Source: an uncultured Actinomyces sp. (lineage in GTDB: Bacteria > Actinomycetota > Actinomycetes > Actinomycetales > Actinomycetaceae). From it: a stretch of DNA of 19,759 bases. The DNA lies in assembly GCA_938040725.1 (NCBI GenBank), contig CALHZX010000060.1, positions 1-19,759 of the forward strand. Direction: 5' to 3'. This document shows, piece by piece, positions 7,309 to 15,122 of the stretch; the first letter of the stretch is position 1, and each line of letters starts with the position of its first letter. Under the pieces are notes generated by a model. The model saw only the letters and a list, made by a program, of their open reading frames with translations, ran no database searches and was not told the DNA's origin. The position numbers and the translations under genes were made by a program.

Positions 7309-8399
7309 GACTGCGCGGCAGCGGCCAAGCGCTCAGCCTCATCAGCTTCCTGCAGCGAAGCGATAACGGCATCGAGCGCGCCCGACAGGACCGCATCGAG
7401 ATTGTGCGCCTTAAAGCCGGTGCGATGATCCGCGATCCGGTTCTCCGGGAAGTTATAGGTGCGGATACGCTCCGAGCGGTCCACGGTGCGCACCTGGGAG
7501 AGGCGCTGAGCCGAGGCCTCGGCCTCTTTCTTCGCTCGCGCCTCTGCGGCCAGGCGCGACGCAAGCACGCGCAGGGCGGCTTCTTTGTTCTGGAGCTGCG
7601 ATTTCTCATTCTGCATCGACACGACGATGCCGGAGGGCAAGTGGGTGATGCGAACGGCCGAATCCGTCGTGTTCACGGACTGCCCGCCGGGGCCACTCGA
7701 CCGATACACGTCGATACGCAGGTCGTTCGGGTCAATGACGATCTCCTCGTCGTCCTCGATCTCCGGCATCACGAACACGCCGACAGCACTCGTGTGAATG
7801 CGACCCTGGGACTCGGTCACGGGAACGCGCTGCACGCGGTGCACGCCACCCTCATACTTCAGGTGAGCCCACACGCCCTCATCGGGGGCGGGCGTGCCCT
7901 TCGCGCGGATCGCCAGGGTGATGTCTTTGAAGCCGCCGAGCTCCGTATGGGTCGCACTCATCTCGGTGACGCTCCAACCGTGAGCCTCGGCGTAGCGACC
8001 GTACATGCGCGCAAGATCGGATGCGAAGAGCGCAGACTCTTCGCCGCCCTCGCCGGCCTTGATCTCGAGAATGACATCCATCGCGTCCTCAGGATCGCGA
8101 GGGGCCAGGATCTTCACGAGGGCCTCGTGGGCAGCCGTTTCCTCTTCTTCGAGGGCGGGAATTTCGTCGGCGAAGGATCGGTCTTCGGCCGCGAGCTCAC
8201 GGGCAGCCTCAAGATCTCCCGAGGCGCCAGCGAGCCGATCTGCGGCGGCCTTCACGCGACCAAGTTCGGCGTAGCGGCGTCCCACGCGGCGCATCAGCTG
8301 CGGGTCCGCCAACGTCAGGGGATCCGCCATCTGCGCCTCGACCTGCTCGTATTCCTCCAGCAGCGGGCCAAGGGCGCCGAGCTCGTCCGTCGCAGCCAC
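7305..8399 (-). CDS. prfA: Peptide chain release factor 1
   Basis: RF1 recognises UAA and UAG and triggers peptide release on the ribosome. This 364-aa protein has GEGGEES at 116-122 and the RF1 codon-reading tripeptide region Pro193-Val194-Thr195 in RVPVTESQGRIH (the RF1-type P-x-T, unlike the SPF of RF2). The catalytic Gly238-Gly239-Gln240 is in SSGPGGQSVN. The length is normal. The start is GTG at 8399, with AAGGA about 12 nt upstream. It follows rpmE after 94 nt that contain a long hairpin, and overlaps prmC by 4 nt. Confidence 0.97.
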   Translation of the reverse strand: MAATDELGALGPLLEEYEQVEAQMADPLTLADPQLMRRVGRRYAELGRVKAAADRLAGASGDLEAARELAAEDRSFADEIPALEEEETAAHEALVKILAPRDPEDAMDVILEIKAGEGGEESALFASDLARMYGRYAEAHGWSVTEMSATHTELGGFKDITLAIRAKGTPAPDEGVWAHLKYEGGVHRVQRVPVTESQGRIHTSAVGVFVMPEIEDDEEIVIDPNDLRIDVYRSSGPGGQSVNTTDSAVRITHLPSGIVVSMQNEKSQLQNKEAALRVLASRLAAEARAKKEAEASAQRLSQVRTVDRSERIRTYNFPENRIADHRTGFKAHNLDAVLSGALDAVIASLQEADEAERLAAAAQS

Positions 8400-8437
8400 T
8401 ATTCACCACATCCTTCGATCCGTACAGTTGACAAAGC

Positions 8438-8473
8438 GGCGGCGCCGTCAGCCATCAGGCCAACGACACCGCC
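8438..8473 (-). terminator. long hairpin between rpmE and prfA
   Basis: In the RNA of the minus strand this folds as one 16-bp stem closed by a UGAU loop, with four G-U pairs and no mismatch. On the other strand the same four pairs become C-A mismatches, so the structure belongs to this transcript. The tract after it (GCTTTGTC) is a poor U-run. It may be a weak terminator or attenuator that lowers prfA relative to rpmE, or an mRNA 3' stabiliser. Confidence 0.55.
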
Positions 8474-8493
8474 GTTGAGCTAGGCGCTCACCC

Positions 8494-8715
8494 TCACTTC
8501 GAGGGGCGCACGCGCTTGCCGTAGCGAGCCTCGAACTTGGCGACGCGGCCGCCGGTGTCGAGGATCTTCTGCTTGCCCGTGTAGAACGGGTGGCAGGCCG
8601 AGCACACGTCCACGCGCATCTCACCGGAGGTGATGGTGGAACGGGTGTGGAACTTGTTGCCGCACGTGCAGGTCACGACGGTGTCCACGTATTCGGGGTG
8701 AATACCCTTCTTCAT
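8494..8715 (-). CDS. rpmE: 50S ribosomal protein L31, zinc-binding type
   Basis: This 73-aa protein is component L31 of the large subunit and sits at the intersubunit bridge region. It starts MKKGIHPEY and contains the four zinc-ribbon cysteines Cys16, Cys18, Cys38 and Cys41. That makes it the C-plus form, which is often replaced by a cysteine-free paralogue under zinc starvation (family knowledge). AGGAG lies 7 nt before the ATG. A strong promoter candidate lies about 130 nt upstream. The same gene is found between rho and prfA in Mycobacterium. Confidence 0.98.
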   Translation of the reverse strand: MKKGIHPEYVDTVVTCTCGNKFHTRSTITSGEMRVDVCSACHPFYTGKQKILDTGGRVAKFEARYGKRVRPSK

Positions 8716-8844
8716 GGAGTTTCTCCTGGATCGTTTGGTGCCCCGGGTCCGGACATGCAGCGTCCCCCGCATCTGGCGAGGGCTCGCCCTCCAGCACGCT
8801 AGCAGCGCCTGGGGCATGCCGGTGAACCGGTAAGCCGACAGGAC

Positions 8845-8873
8845 ATTATCGCACACGCTCCCACCCCCTTCAA
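8845..8873 (-). promoter_or_regulatory. rpmE promoter candidate
   Basis: The transcribed strand has TTGAAG, a 17-nt spacer and GATAAT, with TGC directly before the -10 (an extended -10). This is a near-consensus housekeeping promoter. Transcription would start near 8838, leaving a leader of about 120 nt before rpmE. It would also serve the prfA-to-atp run if the hairpin after rpmE is leaky. Confidence 0.65.
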
Positions 8874-8973
8874 TGAAGAAAGGACGCGCCGCACGTGAGA
8901 TCCGCTATGGGCGCACAACACGCATGGCCACCAAGAGTCCCCCTGAGCACGAGGCCGGCTCACAGTACCGCGC

Positions 8974-10173
8974 TTAGCGTGTCCGCCTGTGCGGACCAAT
9001 GTTCGCGGCGGATGTCAGGTAGTTCGCCCGCGATGAACCGTACCGCGAGTTTCCATCCCACACAAGGTACCGATGAAGATACGCGGGAGGCACATAGACG
9101 TTAGCGTTAAACGCCGTAAACAGGGTGGTGGAATGAGCCGCGCTACCCTTGAAATCAATACCCGCACTGTTTGCGGTGAGGCGAATCGCCTGGGCGGGAT
9201 TGTAGGTATGCGTCACGCCGGAGATGCGGTACGCACCGATGTAGCGGGTCTCATTGGTGCGCAGCTTCTCCCCCGCACCCCTTCTCCACCGCTTGTAACG
9301 CCTCTGCCCAATCATGGACGTGTCGGTAGCGAGAGCCACCTCGATCAGTCGCACCAGGCGCACTCTGGCCTCGTCAGCGATCCGATCGAGCTGCGTCAGC
9401 GCCTCGGCAGGGTCCATCTGCGCGCGCTCAATGCTCGCCGCCAGGTCGTACACAGCGGCGCGCTGCTCATTGAGCCACGCCACGAGGGACGCCGCTGTAC
9501 TGAGAACCATCGGCTCTCGGCTGCGCCGCTGGACAGTTTCCGTGAGGGTCTCGAGGACAGTCAGATCCTCGTAGACCACCCCTGTCTCGTTATCCCATAT
9601 CCTGCGCCAGGGGGGAGCAAGCGCGAAGAGATCGCGCGCCGCCATCATCGCGACGTGCGCATCCATCAGACCGTGGAAATGCTCGACGATCGCATCCGTC
9701 TCCCGTGCCGTTGCCGCACTCAGCGAAGCGAGGAACGGAACCGACGACCCCGCAGCGATCCAGGCACGCAGCTTCTCGCGTTCGGCGCGAGCACCCTCCC
9801 AGCGCGCGGCGAGCCCGCGGTGGTAGCGCCCAGATTCCAGGAGCGCAACGCAGCTCCGCTCGACGTCCTGATGCCGTTTCTCCAATGGTTCCCACTCGTC
9901 GCAGGCCCGCCTGAGGCTATCGCGTGCCTGGCGGCGCAGCATCCATCCACGCCCCCAGAGCACGATCCCCATAAACGAGGTGACCCACGCGTACCATGCC
10001 GGCCACGCAAGACTTCGCGACACATCCACGGCGGACGCAATGGCAAACCACGCGGGAGTCACAAGGAACAGAAGCATGCCCGCCAGGATGCGCAGAAATC
10101 CGCGCGCGCCTCGCCAGAACATGCCCGGGCACGCAGGAGCGTTATCCAGCTCGCCTGTCACGAAGGATGTCAT
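8974..10173 (-). CDS. two-TM membrane protein, paralogue 3 of tandem triplet (lacks TPM-like domain)
   Basis: This 399-aa protein has no assigned function. Two transmembrane helices lie at about 25-48 and 57-74 with only a short loop between them. The rest is a mainly helical, charged, probably cytoplasmic domain. It shares clear blocks with the two genes upstream: WDNETGVVYEDL (193-204), LDRIADEAR (262-270) followed by RYKRW (292-296), and YNPAQAIRLTANSAG (324-338). These actinobacterial proteins resemble ones I recall annotated as DUF5129. The C-terminus (RYGSSRANY...PHRRTR) is shorter and less Ser-rich than that of the middle paralogue. An extended -10 element lies exactly 6 nt before the ATG, and no usefully spaced Shine-Dalgarno is seen. 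Confidence 0.8.
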   Translation of the reverse strand: MTSFVTGELDNAPACPGMFWRGARGFLRILAGMLLFLVTPAWFAIASAVDVSRSLAWPAWYAWVTSFMGIVLWGRGWMLRRQARDSLRRACDEWEPLEKRHQDVERSCVALLESGRYHRGLAARWEGARAEREKLRAWIAAGSSVPFLASLSAATARETDAIVEHFHGLMDAHVAMMAARDLFALAPPWRRIWDNETGVVYEDLTVLETLTETVQRRSREPMVLSTAASLVAWLNEQRAAVYDLAASIERAQMDPAEALTQLDRIADEARVRLVRLIEVALATDTSMIGQRRYKRWRRGAGEKLRTNETRYIGAYRISGVTHTYNPAQAIRLTANSAGIDFKGSAAHSTTLFTAFNANVYVPPAYLHRYLVWDGNSRYGSSRANYLTSAANIGPHRRTR

Positions 10174-10179
10174 GCCTCC

Positions 10180-10188
10180 ACTCTGGCA
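10180..10188 (-). promoter_or_regulatory. extended -10, leaderless-type promoter of paralogue 3
   Basis: The transcribed strand reads TGC-CAGAGT followed by 6 nt and then the ATG. This is the spacing expected if transcription begins at the start codon. The same arrangement precedes both sister genes. No convincing -35 was found. Confidence 0.45.
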
Positions 10189-10224
10189 TGCTTCGCCCCC
10201 ATCCGCTCACCACCTTGATGTCCA

Positions 10225-11892
10225 TTAGAAGGATGAGGAGGAACCGGAGCCCGAGAAACCACCCGAAGAGGAACCGTAGTTCGCGCTCGACGTGCTCGAC
10301 GAGGAGCTGCCGGTAGAGATCACATATTCGTCGAGGTACAAAGGCCTCAGGTAGATGTAGCTGTCGTAGTCTTCGAAACGACTCGACGTGTTGGCCCGGT
10401 ATGCGCCGAGGTTAACACCGGCGCAGTTCGCGGTCAGTCGAATTGTCGACGCGGGATTGTACTCGTGCGTGGCTCCCTGGCTGAGGTAGGAGCCGTTGTA
10501 GAACATCTCGGCTGCATTCACGAGTTCGGCCGGGGGACTCTGCCACCTGGCATACCGCTGCCTACCCTCCGTTGAGGTATCGAGCGCTAGCGCGCTCGTC
10601 ACCACGTCCGCCAGGCGCGTGCGGCTCTCATTCGCGATTCGGTCGAGTTCTTCGAGAGCCTGAACCGGGGTGACCTCGGCGCGTTCGAGACGGGCGCCAA
10701 GGCCAAGCACCAGCTGTCGTTGCTCATTCGTCCACTGGAACAGCGACTTGGTGGCCCCGTGCACCTTGGGGTTCTTCACGTGGTCGCGCACTTTCACCCC
10801 GACGTTATCGACAGCTTGCAGATCCTCGAAGATCGGGCCAACCTCGTTATCCCAGACGGTGCGCCAGCCGGGCCTTAAGGCGAAGAAGTCACCTGCCGCC
10901 ACAATCGCATGGTCCGCGTCCGCCAGTGCGTGTAGATCCGTGAGGATCTCGCGCGTTTCGTCCGACGCCTGTGCGCTCAGCGTTCCCAGGACATGCGTCG
11001 ATTGTGTCTGCGCGATCCGGGCACGTACCCTCTCGTATTCGGCGCGCGCACACTCGTAACGCGCGGACAGACCGGTCGTGTAGTCGCCAGCTTCAAGAAG
11101 AGCCACGAACGCGCGCTCGACCTCGCTGCTGCGCCCCTCCGAGGCCCGCCACTCCTCGGCAACCTTGTCCGCATTCTCGCGCGCCTGACGGTGCAGGCTG
11201 TGCCCACGCGCAAGAATACCGATTCCGGCGAGGGTAGCGAGCGCACCCTTCCAGTCTGGCCACACCGGCCGGTTCTCCAGGCTCATCCCGGCCTCGTTGG
11301 GCATGATAGACGCCGCCGTGCTCACCGCTGCGACCACTCCTTGACTCCAGCGTCCCTCGCGGAAATCATCCTTCGCGGCGTCCTGAATCTCGCTCTGGAT
11401 TGACAGGACCGGGGCAATATCTTCACCGAAGTAAGTGCCGACCTGTCGATGCGTGGGAGACACCGCGAGGATGAAGTACCCGTCGGCCCATTTGTAGCCG
11501 TTGCGCGCAATCCACTCGGGATGCTTCGCGCGCGCATACTTAAGCGTCGCCTCGTCCAAGTTGTCATCCGTCAGGTTGTCCGTGGACAGGACGACGAGGT
11601 GGGTGGGGCGCAGGAAGCCGATCCCCTCCAGGACGACACTGAGTGGGCGGCCGTCGACGCTCTGAAAGCTGCTGGTTTCGTCGCGAATCTCCACAACGGG
11701 TGAGACGAGGCTCGTCGCCGAAGCGGTAGGTTGCGAGTATTCGAATGCTGCCACTGCCAACCAAGCGGGCGTGAAGAGGACCAGAATTGCCCCCAGCACG
11801 ATACGCAGGAGACCGCGTACATCGAGCCGAGTATTCCGGAAATTCTGGCTCGTGGGATCTGAGTTCATTGCATCGCTCGTCGAAGACGTCAT
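10225..11892 (-). CDS. two-TM membrane protein with TPM-like domain, paralogue 2 of tandem triplet
   Basis: This is the 555-aa middle member of the triplet. TM1 is at about 29-50 and TM2 at about 213-229. Between them lies a loop of about 160 residues predicted to be outside the membrane. Its sequence (LVVLSTD at 99-105, ATLKYARAKHPEW, WADGYFILAVSP at 135-146, RQVGTYFGEDI at 149-159, then AKDDFREGRWSQG) resembles TPM/YgcG-type domains. After TM2 comes the cytoplasmic helical domain shared with its sisters: WDNEVGPIFEDL (347-358), LDRIANESR (416-424), YNPASTIRLTANCAG (478-492). The tail is Ser/Gly-rich and ends SGGFSGSGSSSSF, like the tails of YgcG proteins. I recall such actinobacterial proteins as DUF5129. 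The role is unknown; envelope maintenance or membrane-protein quality control is a guess from the TPM resemblance. Confidence 0.82.
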   Translation of the reverse strand: MTSSTSDAMNSDPTSQNFRNTRLDVRGLLRIVLGAILVLFTPAWLAVAAFEYSQPTASATSLVSPVVEIRDETSSFQSVDGRPLSVVLEGIGFLRPTHLVVLSTDNLTDDNLDEATLKYARAKHPEWIARNGYKWADGYFILAVSPTHRQVGTYFGEDIAPVLSIQSEIQDAAKDDFREGRWSQGVVAAVSTAASIMPNEAGMSLENRPVWPDWKGALATLAGIGILARGHSLHRQARENADKVAEEWRASEGRSSEVERAFVALLEAGDYTTGLSARYECARAEYERVRARIAQTQSTHVLGTLSAQASDETREILTDLHALADADHAIVAAGDFFALRPGWRTVWDNEVGPIFEDLQAVDNVGVKVRDHVKNPKVHGATKSLFQWTNEQRQLVLGLGARLERAEVTPVQALEELDRIANESRTRLADVVTSALALDTSTEGRQRYARWQSPPAELVNAAEMFYNGSYLSQGATHEYNPASTIRLTANCAGVNLGAYRANTSSRFEDYDSYIYLRPLYLDEYVISTGSSSSSTSSANYGSSSGGFSGSGSSSSF

Positions 11893-11898
11893 ACCTTC

Positions 11899-11907
11899 GC
11901 TCTGACA
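11899..11907 (-). promoter_or_regulatory. extended -10, leaderless-type promoter of paralogue 2
   Basis: The transcribed strand reads TGT-CAGAGC followed by 6 nt and the ATG. It is the weakest of the three elements because the last base of the hexamer is C. The spacing and surrounding bases match those before the sister genes. Confidence 0.4.
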
Positions 11908-11983
11908 TGACGGTCAGGCTCACGCACGGTGGCACAAGCATTTTCGAGACGCAGCAACGGCGCAAGCGGCCCCCACCACCCAC

Positions 11984-13159
11984 TCAGTCCGAGGACGAGC
12001 CGCCGCCTGCCGCACCCACTTCGCCAGTCACGTATCGATCAAGATACATCGGCAGTAGATAGATGGATGCGCGGCCAGCCGTCAGGACACCGGTCGCCGG
12101 GGCTGGTAGCCCGTTCAGGTCGACGCCTGCGGAGTTTGCAATGAGTCGGATCGTGGCTGCCGGATTGTACTCAACGTCAGTGTCTGCGTCCTCGCTCCAG
12201 TAGGCCCCGTCATACTCGGCGTTAGCCGCGGTCAGGGCGATTCCCATGCCCTTCCACCGCGCGTAGCGTGCGCGTCCCTGCGACGAGGCATCGGTGGCGA
12301 GAGTTGCCTCGATGAGCTCGGCGGTGCACGCTCGCGCCTCGTTGGTTATCCGGTCGAGTTCTTCCAGCGCCTGGGCGGGACCGAGCTGCCTGCCCTCGAG
12401 GCGTTCTCGAAGGCTGATCACCGTGTCCTTGTAGTCCCCCACACGCTCCCTGAAAGCCTCAATGTCCGTCAGGATGTGCGCCTCCGTGCCGATTGCTTCG
12501 AGGCTGTCTGCGACGTCATCAAGGACGTCCAAGTCTTCGATGATCGGGCCAAGCTCGCTATTCCACACGTCACGCCAGCCGGGCGCAAAAGCGAACAAGT
12601 CGCGCGCCGCCATGATCGCAGCATCCGCATCCGCCAGGCCGGCCATCTGCGCGAGGATCTCATCCTCCGCCCCTCCCGATGCCTCGCTGAGCGATGCGAA
12701 GAAACCGGGCGACCTGTACTCCTCGATTCGAGCGCCAACCCTGACGCGTTCGGCTCGGGCACACTCATAGCGCGCCGTAAGTCCGCTCTCGTAGTGCCCG
12801 GCGCCGACGAGGGTGGAGAACACACACTCGACCTGCGCCCGCTGTTTTTCCAAGGATGCCCACGTCTGCGCGATCGTCGTCATTTTCTGACGCCTCGAAC
12901 GCCGAAGGCTGATCCCTCCCCACAGCACGCCGATTCCGCACAGCGCCATGACCCAGCCGCTCCAATGCGGCCAGGCAACCGTCTCCCCCATCCCGTGATG
13001 GGCCGGATCGTAGATCGCGATTGCCAGCTGAAGAGGAGCCGTCAGTGAGAGAAAGAGACCGACAACGAGGCGCAGAAATCCGCGCGCAGTGCTCCAGGAT
13101 CGACGCGAGGTACCTCGTGGCGCCCGCGTATTGGCCGCATTCGGTGTCATGTTCACCAT
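11984..13159 (-). CDS. two-TM membrane protein, paralogue 1 of tandem triplet (lacks TPM-like domain)
   Basis: This 391-aa protein has no assigned function. TM helices lie at about 27-50 and 63-81, joined by a short loop. A helical cytoplasmic region follows that carries the blocks shared by the triplet: FAPGWRDVWNSELGPIIEDL (191-210), LEELDRITNEAR (265-276), YARW (299-302), and YNPAATIRLIANSAG (331-345). It ends in a short Gly/Ser tail (AAGGGSSSD). It is the first of the three in transcription order and lies 107 nt after rho, beyond the rho terminator. The ATG at 13159 was chosen because an extended -10 sits exactly 6 nt upstream. ATG at 13150 (M4) is an alternative start. Confidence 0.8.
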   Translation of the reverse strand: MVNMTPNAANTRAPRGTSRRSWSTARGFLRLVVGLFLSLTAPLQLAIAIYDPAHHGMGETVAWPHWSGWVMALCGIGVLWGGISLRRSRRQKMTTIAQTWASLEKQRAQVECVFSTLVGAGHYESGLTARYECARAERVRVGARIEEYRSPGFFASLSEASGGAEDEILAQMAGLADADAAIMAARDLFAFAPGWRDVWNSELGPIIEDLDVLDDVADSLEAIGTEAHILTDIEAFRERVGDYKDTVISLRERLEGRQLGPAQALEELDRITNEARACTAELIEATLATDASSQGRARYARWKGMGIALTAANAEYDGAYWSEDADTDVEYNPAATIRLIANSAGVDLNGLPAPATGVLTAGRASIYLLPMYLDRYVTGEVGAAGGGSSSD

Positions 13160-13165
13160 GCGCCA

Positions 13166-13174
13166 ATTCTGGCA
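13166..13174 (-). promoter_or_regulatory. extended -10, leaderless-type promoter of paralogue 1
   Basis: The transcribed strand reads TGC-CAGAAT followed by 6 nt and the ATG. This is the best of the three elements. A GGACA with some -35 character lies about 18 nt upstream. The element is embedded in a short dyad, GCCA-GAAT-TGGC, which could also bind a regulator. Confidence 0.5.
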
Positions 13175-13215
13175 CAGGCCTTATCAGTTGTCCGATACTC
13201 GCACGTACGTCTCAA

Positions 13216-13251
13216 CAGAAAACGGGGCGAGCGGCTCTCGCCACTCGCCCC
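13216..13251 (-). terminator. intrinsic terminator of rho
   Basis: The transcribed strand has GGGGCGAG pairing with CTCGCCCC, then a G-U pair and GGC/GCC closed by a GAGA tetraloop, 12 bp in all. GTTTTCTGTT follows directly. It is GC-rich, compact and U-tailed, so it should stop rho transcription before the membrane-protein triplet. Confidence 0.87.
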
Positions 13252-13266
13252 GCCCCTACCCGCCGA

Positions 13267-14991
13267 TTACTCGGAAGGCGTGGTCTTTTGGATGAGCATG
13301 AGGAACTCAGCGTTGGACTGGGTTTCCTTGAGCTTGTCGAGGACCAGCTCGAGGCCCTGCTGCTGATCGAGCGTGCCCAGGACGCGGCGCAGCCTCCACA
13401 TGATGCGCAGCTCCTCGGGCGCAAACAGCAGCTCCTCGCGACGGGTACCCGACGCGTTGAGGTCGATCGCGGGGAAGATGCGGCGCTCGGCGAGCTGGCG
13501 CGACAGGCGCAGCTCCATGTTGCCGGTGCCCTTGAACTCCTCGAAGATGACCTCGTCCATCTTCGAGCCGGTCTCCACCAGGGCGGAGGCGATGATGGTC
13601 AGCGAGCCACCCTCGGAGATGTTGCGGGCAGCGCCAAAGAACTTCTTGGGAGGGTACAGGGCGGATGCGTCGACACCACCGGAGAGGATGCGGCCCGAGG
13701 CGGGCGCAGCCAGGTTGTAGGCGCGCGACAGGCGGGTGAGGGAGTCGAGGAGGACAACGACATCCTGACCCAGCTCGACGAGGCGCTTGGCGCGTTCGAT
13801 CGCGAGCTCGGCAACCGTCGTGTGATCCGAGGCGGGACGGTCGAAGGTCGAGGCGATGACCTCACCCTTGACAATCGAACGCATGTCGGTGACCTCTTCG
13901 GGGCGCTCATCCACCAGGACGACCATGAGGTGCACCTCGGGGTTGTTCAGCTCGATGGCCTTGGCCATCTGCTGGATGACCATGGTCTTGCCTGCCTTGG
14001 GCGGGGAGACAATGAGGCCACGCTGCCCCTTGCCCACGGGGGCAACCAGGTCGATGACGCGCGGCGTGTAAGCCTTCGGCGAGGTCTCCATGCGCAGCTG
14101 CTCGGAGGGGTAGACGGGCGTCAGCTTACCGAATTCGCGGCGCGCCTGAGCCTGCTCAATCGTCATGCCGTTGACGGAGTCAACGCGCACGAGGGCGTTG
14201 TACTTCTGGCGCTGGCGCTCGCCCTCGCGGGGCAGGCGGACGGCACCGGCGACCGCGTCACCGGCGCGCAGGCCCCAGCGGCGCACGTTACCCAGCGTCA
14301 CGTAGACGTCGTTCGGGCCGGGCAGGTAGCCCGAGGTACGCACGAAGGCGTGGTTTTCCTGGATGTCGAGGATGCCGGCGATCGGGGCAAGGTTCTCTTC
14401 GCCGCCGCGCTGGTTGCGACCCTCGCGATTCTCACGACCCTCGCGATTCTCACGGCCCTCGCGATTCTCGCGGTTCTCGCGGTCGCGTCGGCCTCGGCGG
14501 CCACGCTCACGGCGAGGACGACGAGCCTCAGTGTCATCCCCGTCGGGCAGTTCGATGTTGAGGACAGTTTCGACGACGGTCGTGTCGGATTCCGGGGTAG
14601 CCTCGGCGCGCTCCGCGGCGGGCAGGGGCAGGTCAAGAGTGACATGCGCGGGCTCAACGGCGCCCTGGCTCACCGCGCGACGGCGACGCGAGCGGCGCGG
14701 TGCCTCAGCGGGAGCCTCAGAAGCCGACTTCTCGGCCGCAGGAGCCTCCTCTGCCGACTTCTCGGCGGCTGGCTTGTCGGCTTTCTTCTTGGACGAGGCA
14801 GGAGCGTCCTCACGGGGAGCGGTTTCCTGCGGGGTCGAGGCACCGGCGCCGTTGCTCAGCAGCTCGATCAACTGGGGCTTACGAAGCTGGGAAATGCCTT
14901 TCAGGCCGCGAGAGGCGGCCAGAGCCTTCAGCTCGGGCAGCTTCATCGCCGACAGCGACGCGGTCGTCTCGGCGGAGGTTTCGTTGCTCAC
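13267..14991 (-). CDS. rho: Transcription termination factor Rho
   Basis: Rho is the hexameric RNA-dependent ATPase/translocase that ends transcription. This 574-aa protein has the Rho N-terminal helical segment (about 16-50). A low-complexity insertion follows (about 51-198: Ala/Glu/Lys-rich, then Arg/Glu/Asn/Gly-rich). The RNA-binding cold-shock-like domain comes next (about 200-265). The ATPase core has Walker A PPKAGKT at 330-336 and Walker B VVVLLDS at 411-417. The insertion is typical of actinobacterial Rho. The start is GTG at 14991, with AAGGA 7 nt upstream. The gene seems to be monocistronic, with a candidate promoter at 15128-15157 and its own intrinsic terminator. Confidence 0.97.
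   Translation of the reverse strand: MSNETSAETTASLSAMKLPELKALAASRGLKGISQLRKPQLIELLSNGAGASTPQETAPREDAPASSKKKADKPAAEKSAEEAPAAEKSASEAPAEAPRRSRRRRAVSQGAVEPAHVTLDLPLPAAERAEATPESDTTVVETVLNIELPDGDDTEARRPRRERGRRGRRDRENRENREGRENREGRENREGRNQRGGEENLAPIAGILDIQENHAFVRTSGYLPGPNDVYVTLGNVRRWGLRAGDAVAGAVRLPREGERQRQKYNALVRVDSVNGMTIEQAQARREFGKLTPVYPSEQLRMETSPKAYTPRVIDLVAPVGKGQRGLIVSPPKAGKTMVIQQMAKAIELNNPEVHLMVVLVDERPEEVTDMRSIVKGEVIASTFDRPASDHTTVAELAIERAKRLVELGQDVVVLLDSLTRLSRAYNLAAPASGRILSGGVDASALYPPKKFFGAARNISEGGSLTIIASALVETGSKMDEVIFEEFKGTGNMELRLSRQLAERRIFPAIDLNASGTRREELLFAPEELRIMWRLRRVLGTLDQQQGLELVLDKLKETQSNAEFLMLIQKTTPSE
14417..14470 (-). repeat. three 18-bp tandem repeats inside rho
   Basis: Three consecutive 18-bp units begin at 14417, 14435 and 14453. 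The first two are identical and the third differs at two positions. They encode about three copies of a six-residue Asn-Arg-Glu-Gly-Arg-Glu motif around residues 174-192, in the basic/acidic insertion of Rho. The 18-bp period keeps the reading frame, so copy number could change without breaking the gene. Confidence 0.9.
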
Positions 14992-15122
14992 GAAGTGATC
15001 CTTACTGGAATGCGCCCACAGCGGGCGAGGTGATTACTCAAGCACAACAAAAAGCTTGATCAGGAAGATGCGCGAAAGAGGCGCACCGCAAAGGTCGGAG
15101 TCGAGCAATCGGCTCGGACCTG

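Noticed and set aside
8716..8856. An N-terminally extended rpmE frame starting at 8856
   Set aside because: L31 starts at MKKGIHPEY with a good AGGAG. The extension would begin within the extended -10 of the rpmE promoter.
8974..13159. Mobile element carrying the membrane triplet
   Set aside because: No transposase, integrase, terminal inverted repeats or target-site duplication were seen, and base composition resembles the neighbours.
14417..14490. CRISPR-like short repeats
   Set aside because: The units are contiguous without spacers, keep the reading frame of rho and encode a repeated hexapeptide.
13021..15033. A 670-codon open frame on the plus strand opposite rho and running into paralogue 1
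   Set aside because: It spans two genes, their terminator and the intergenic region with no domain or start context. Rho on the minus strand is unmistakable.
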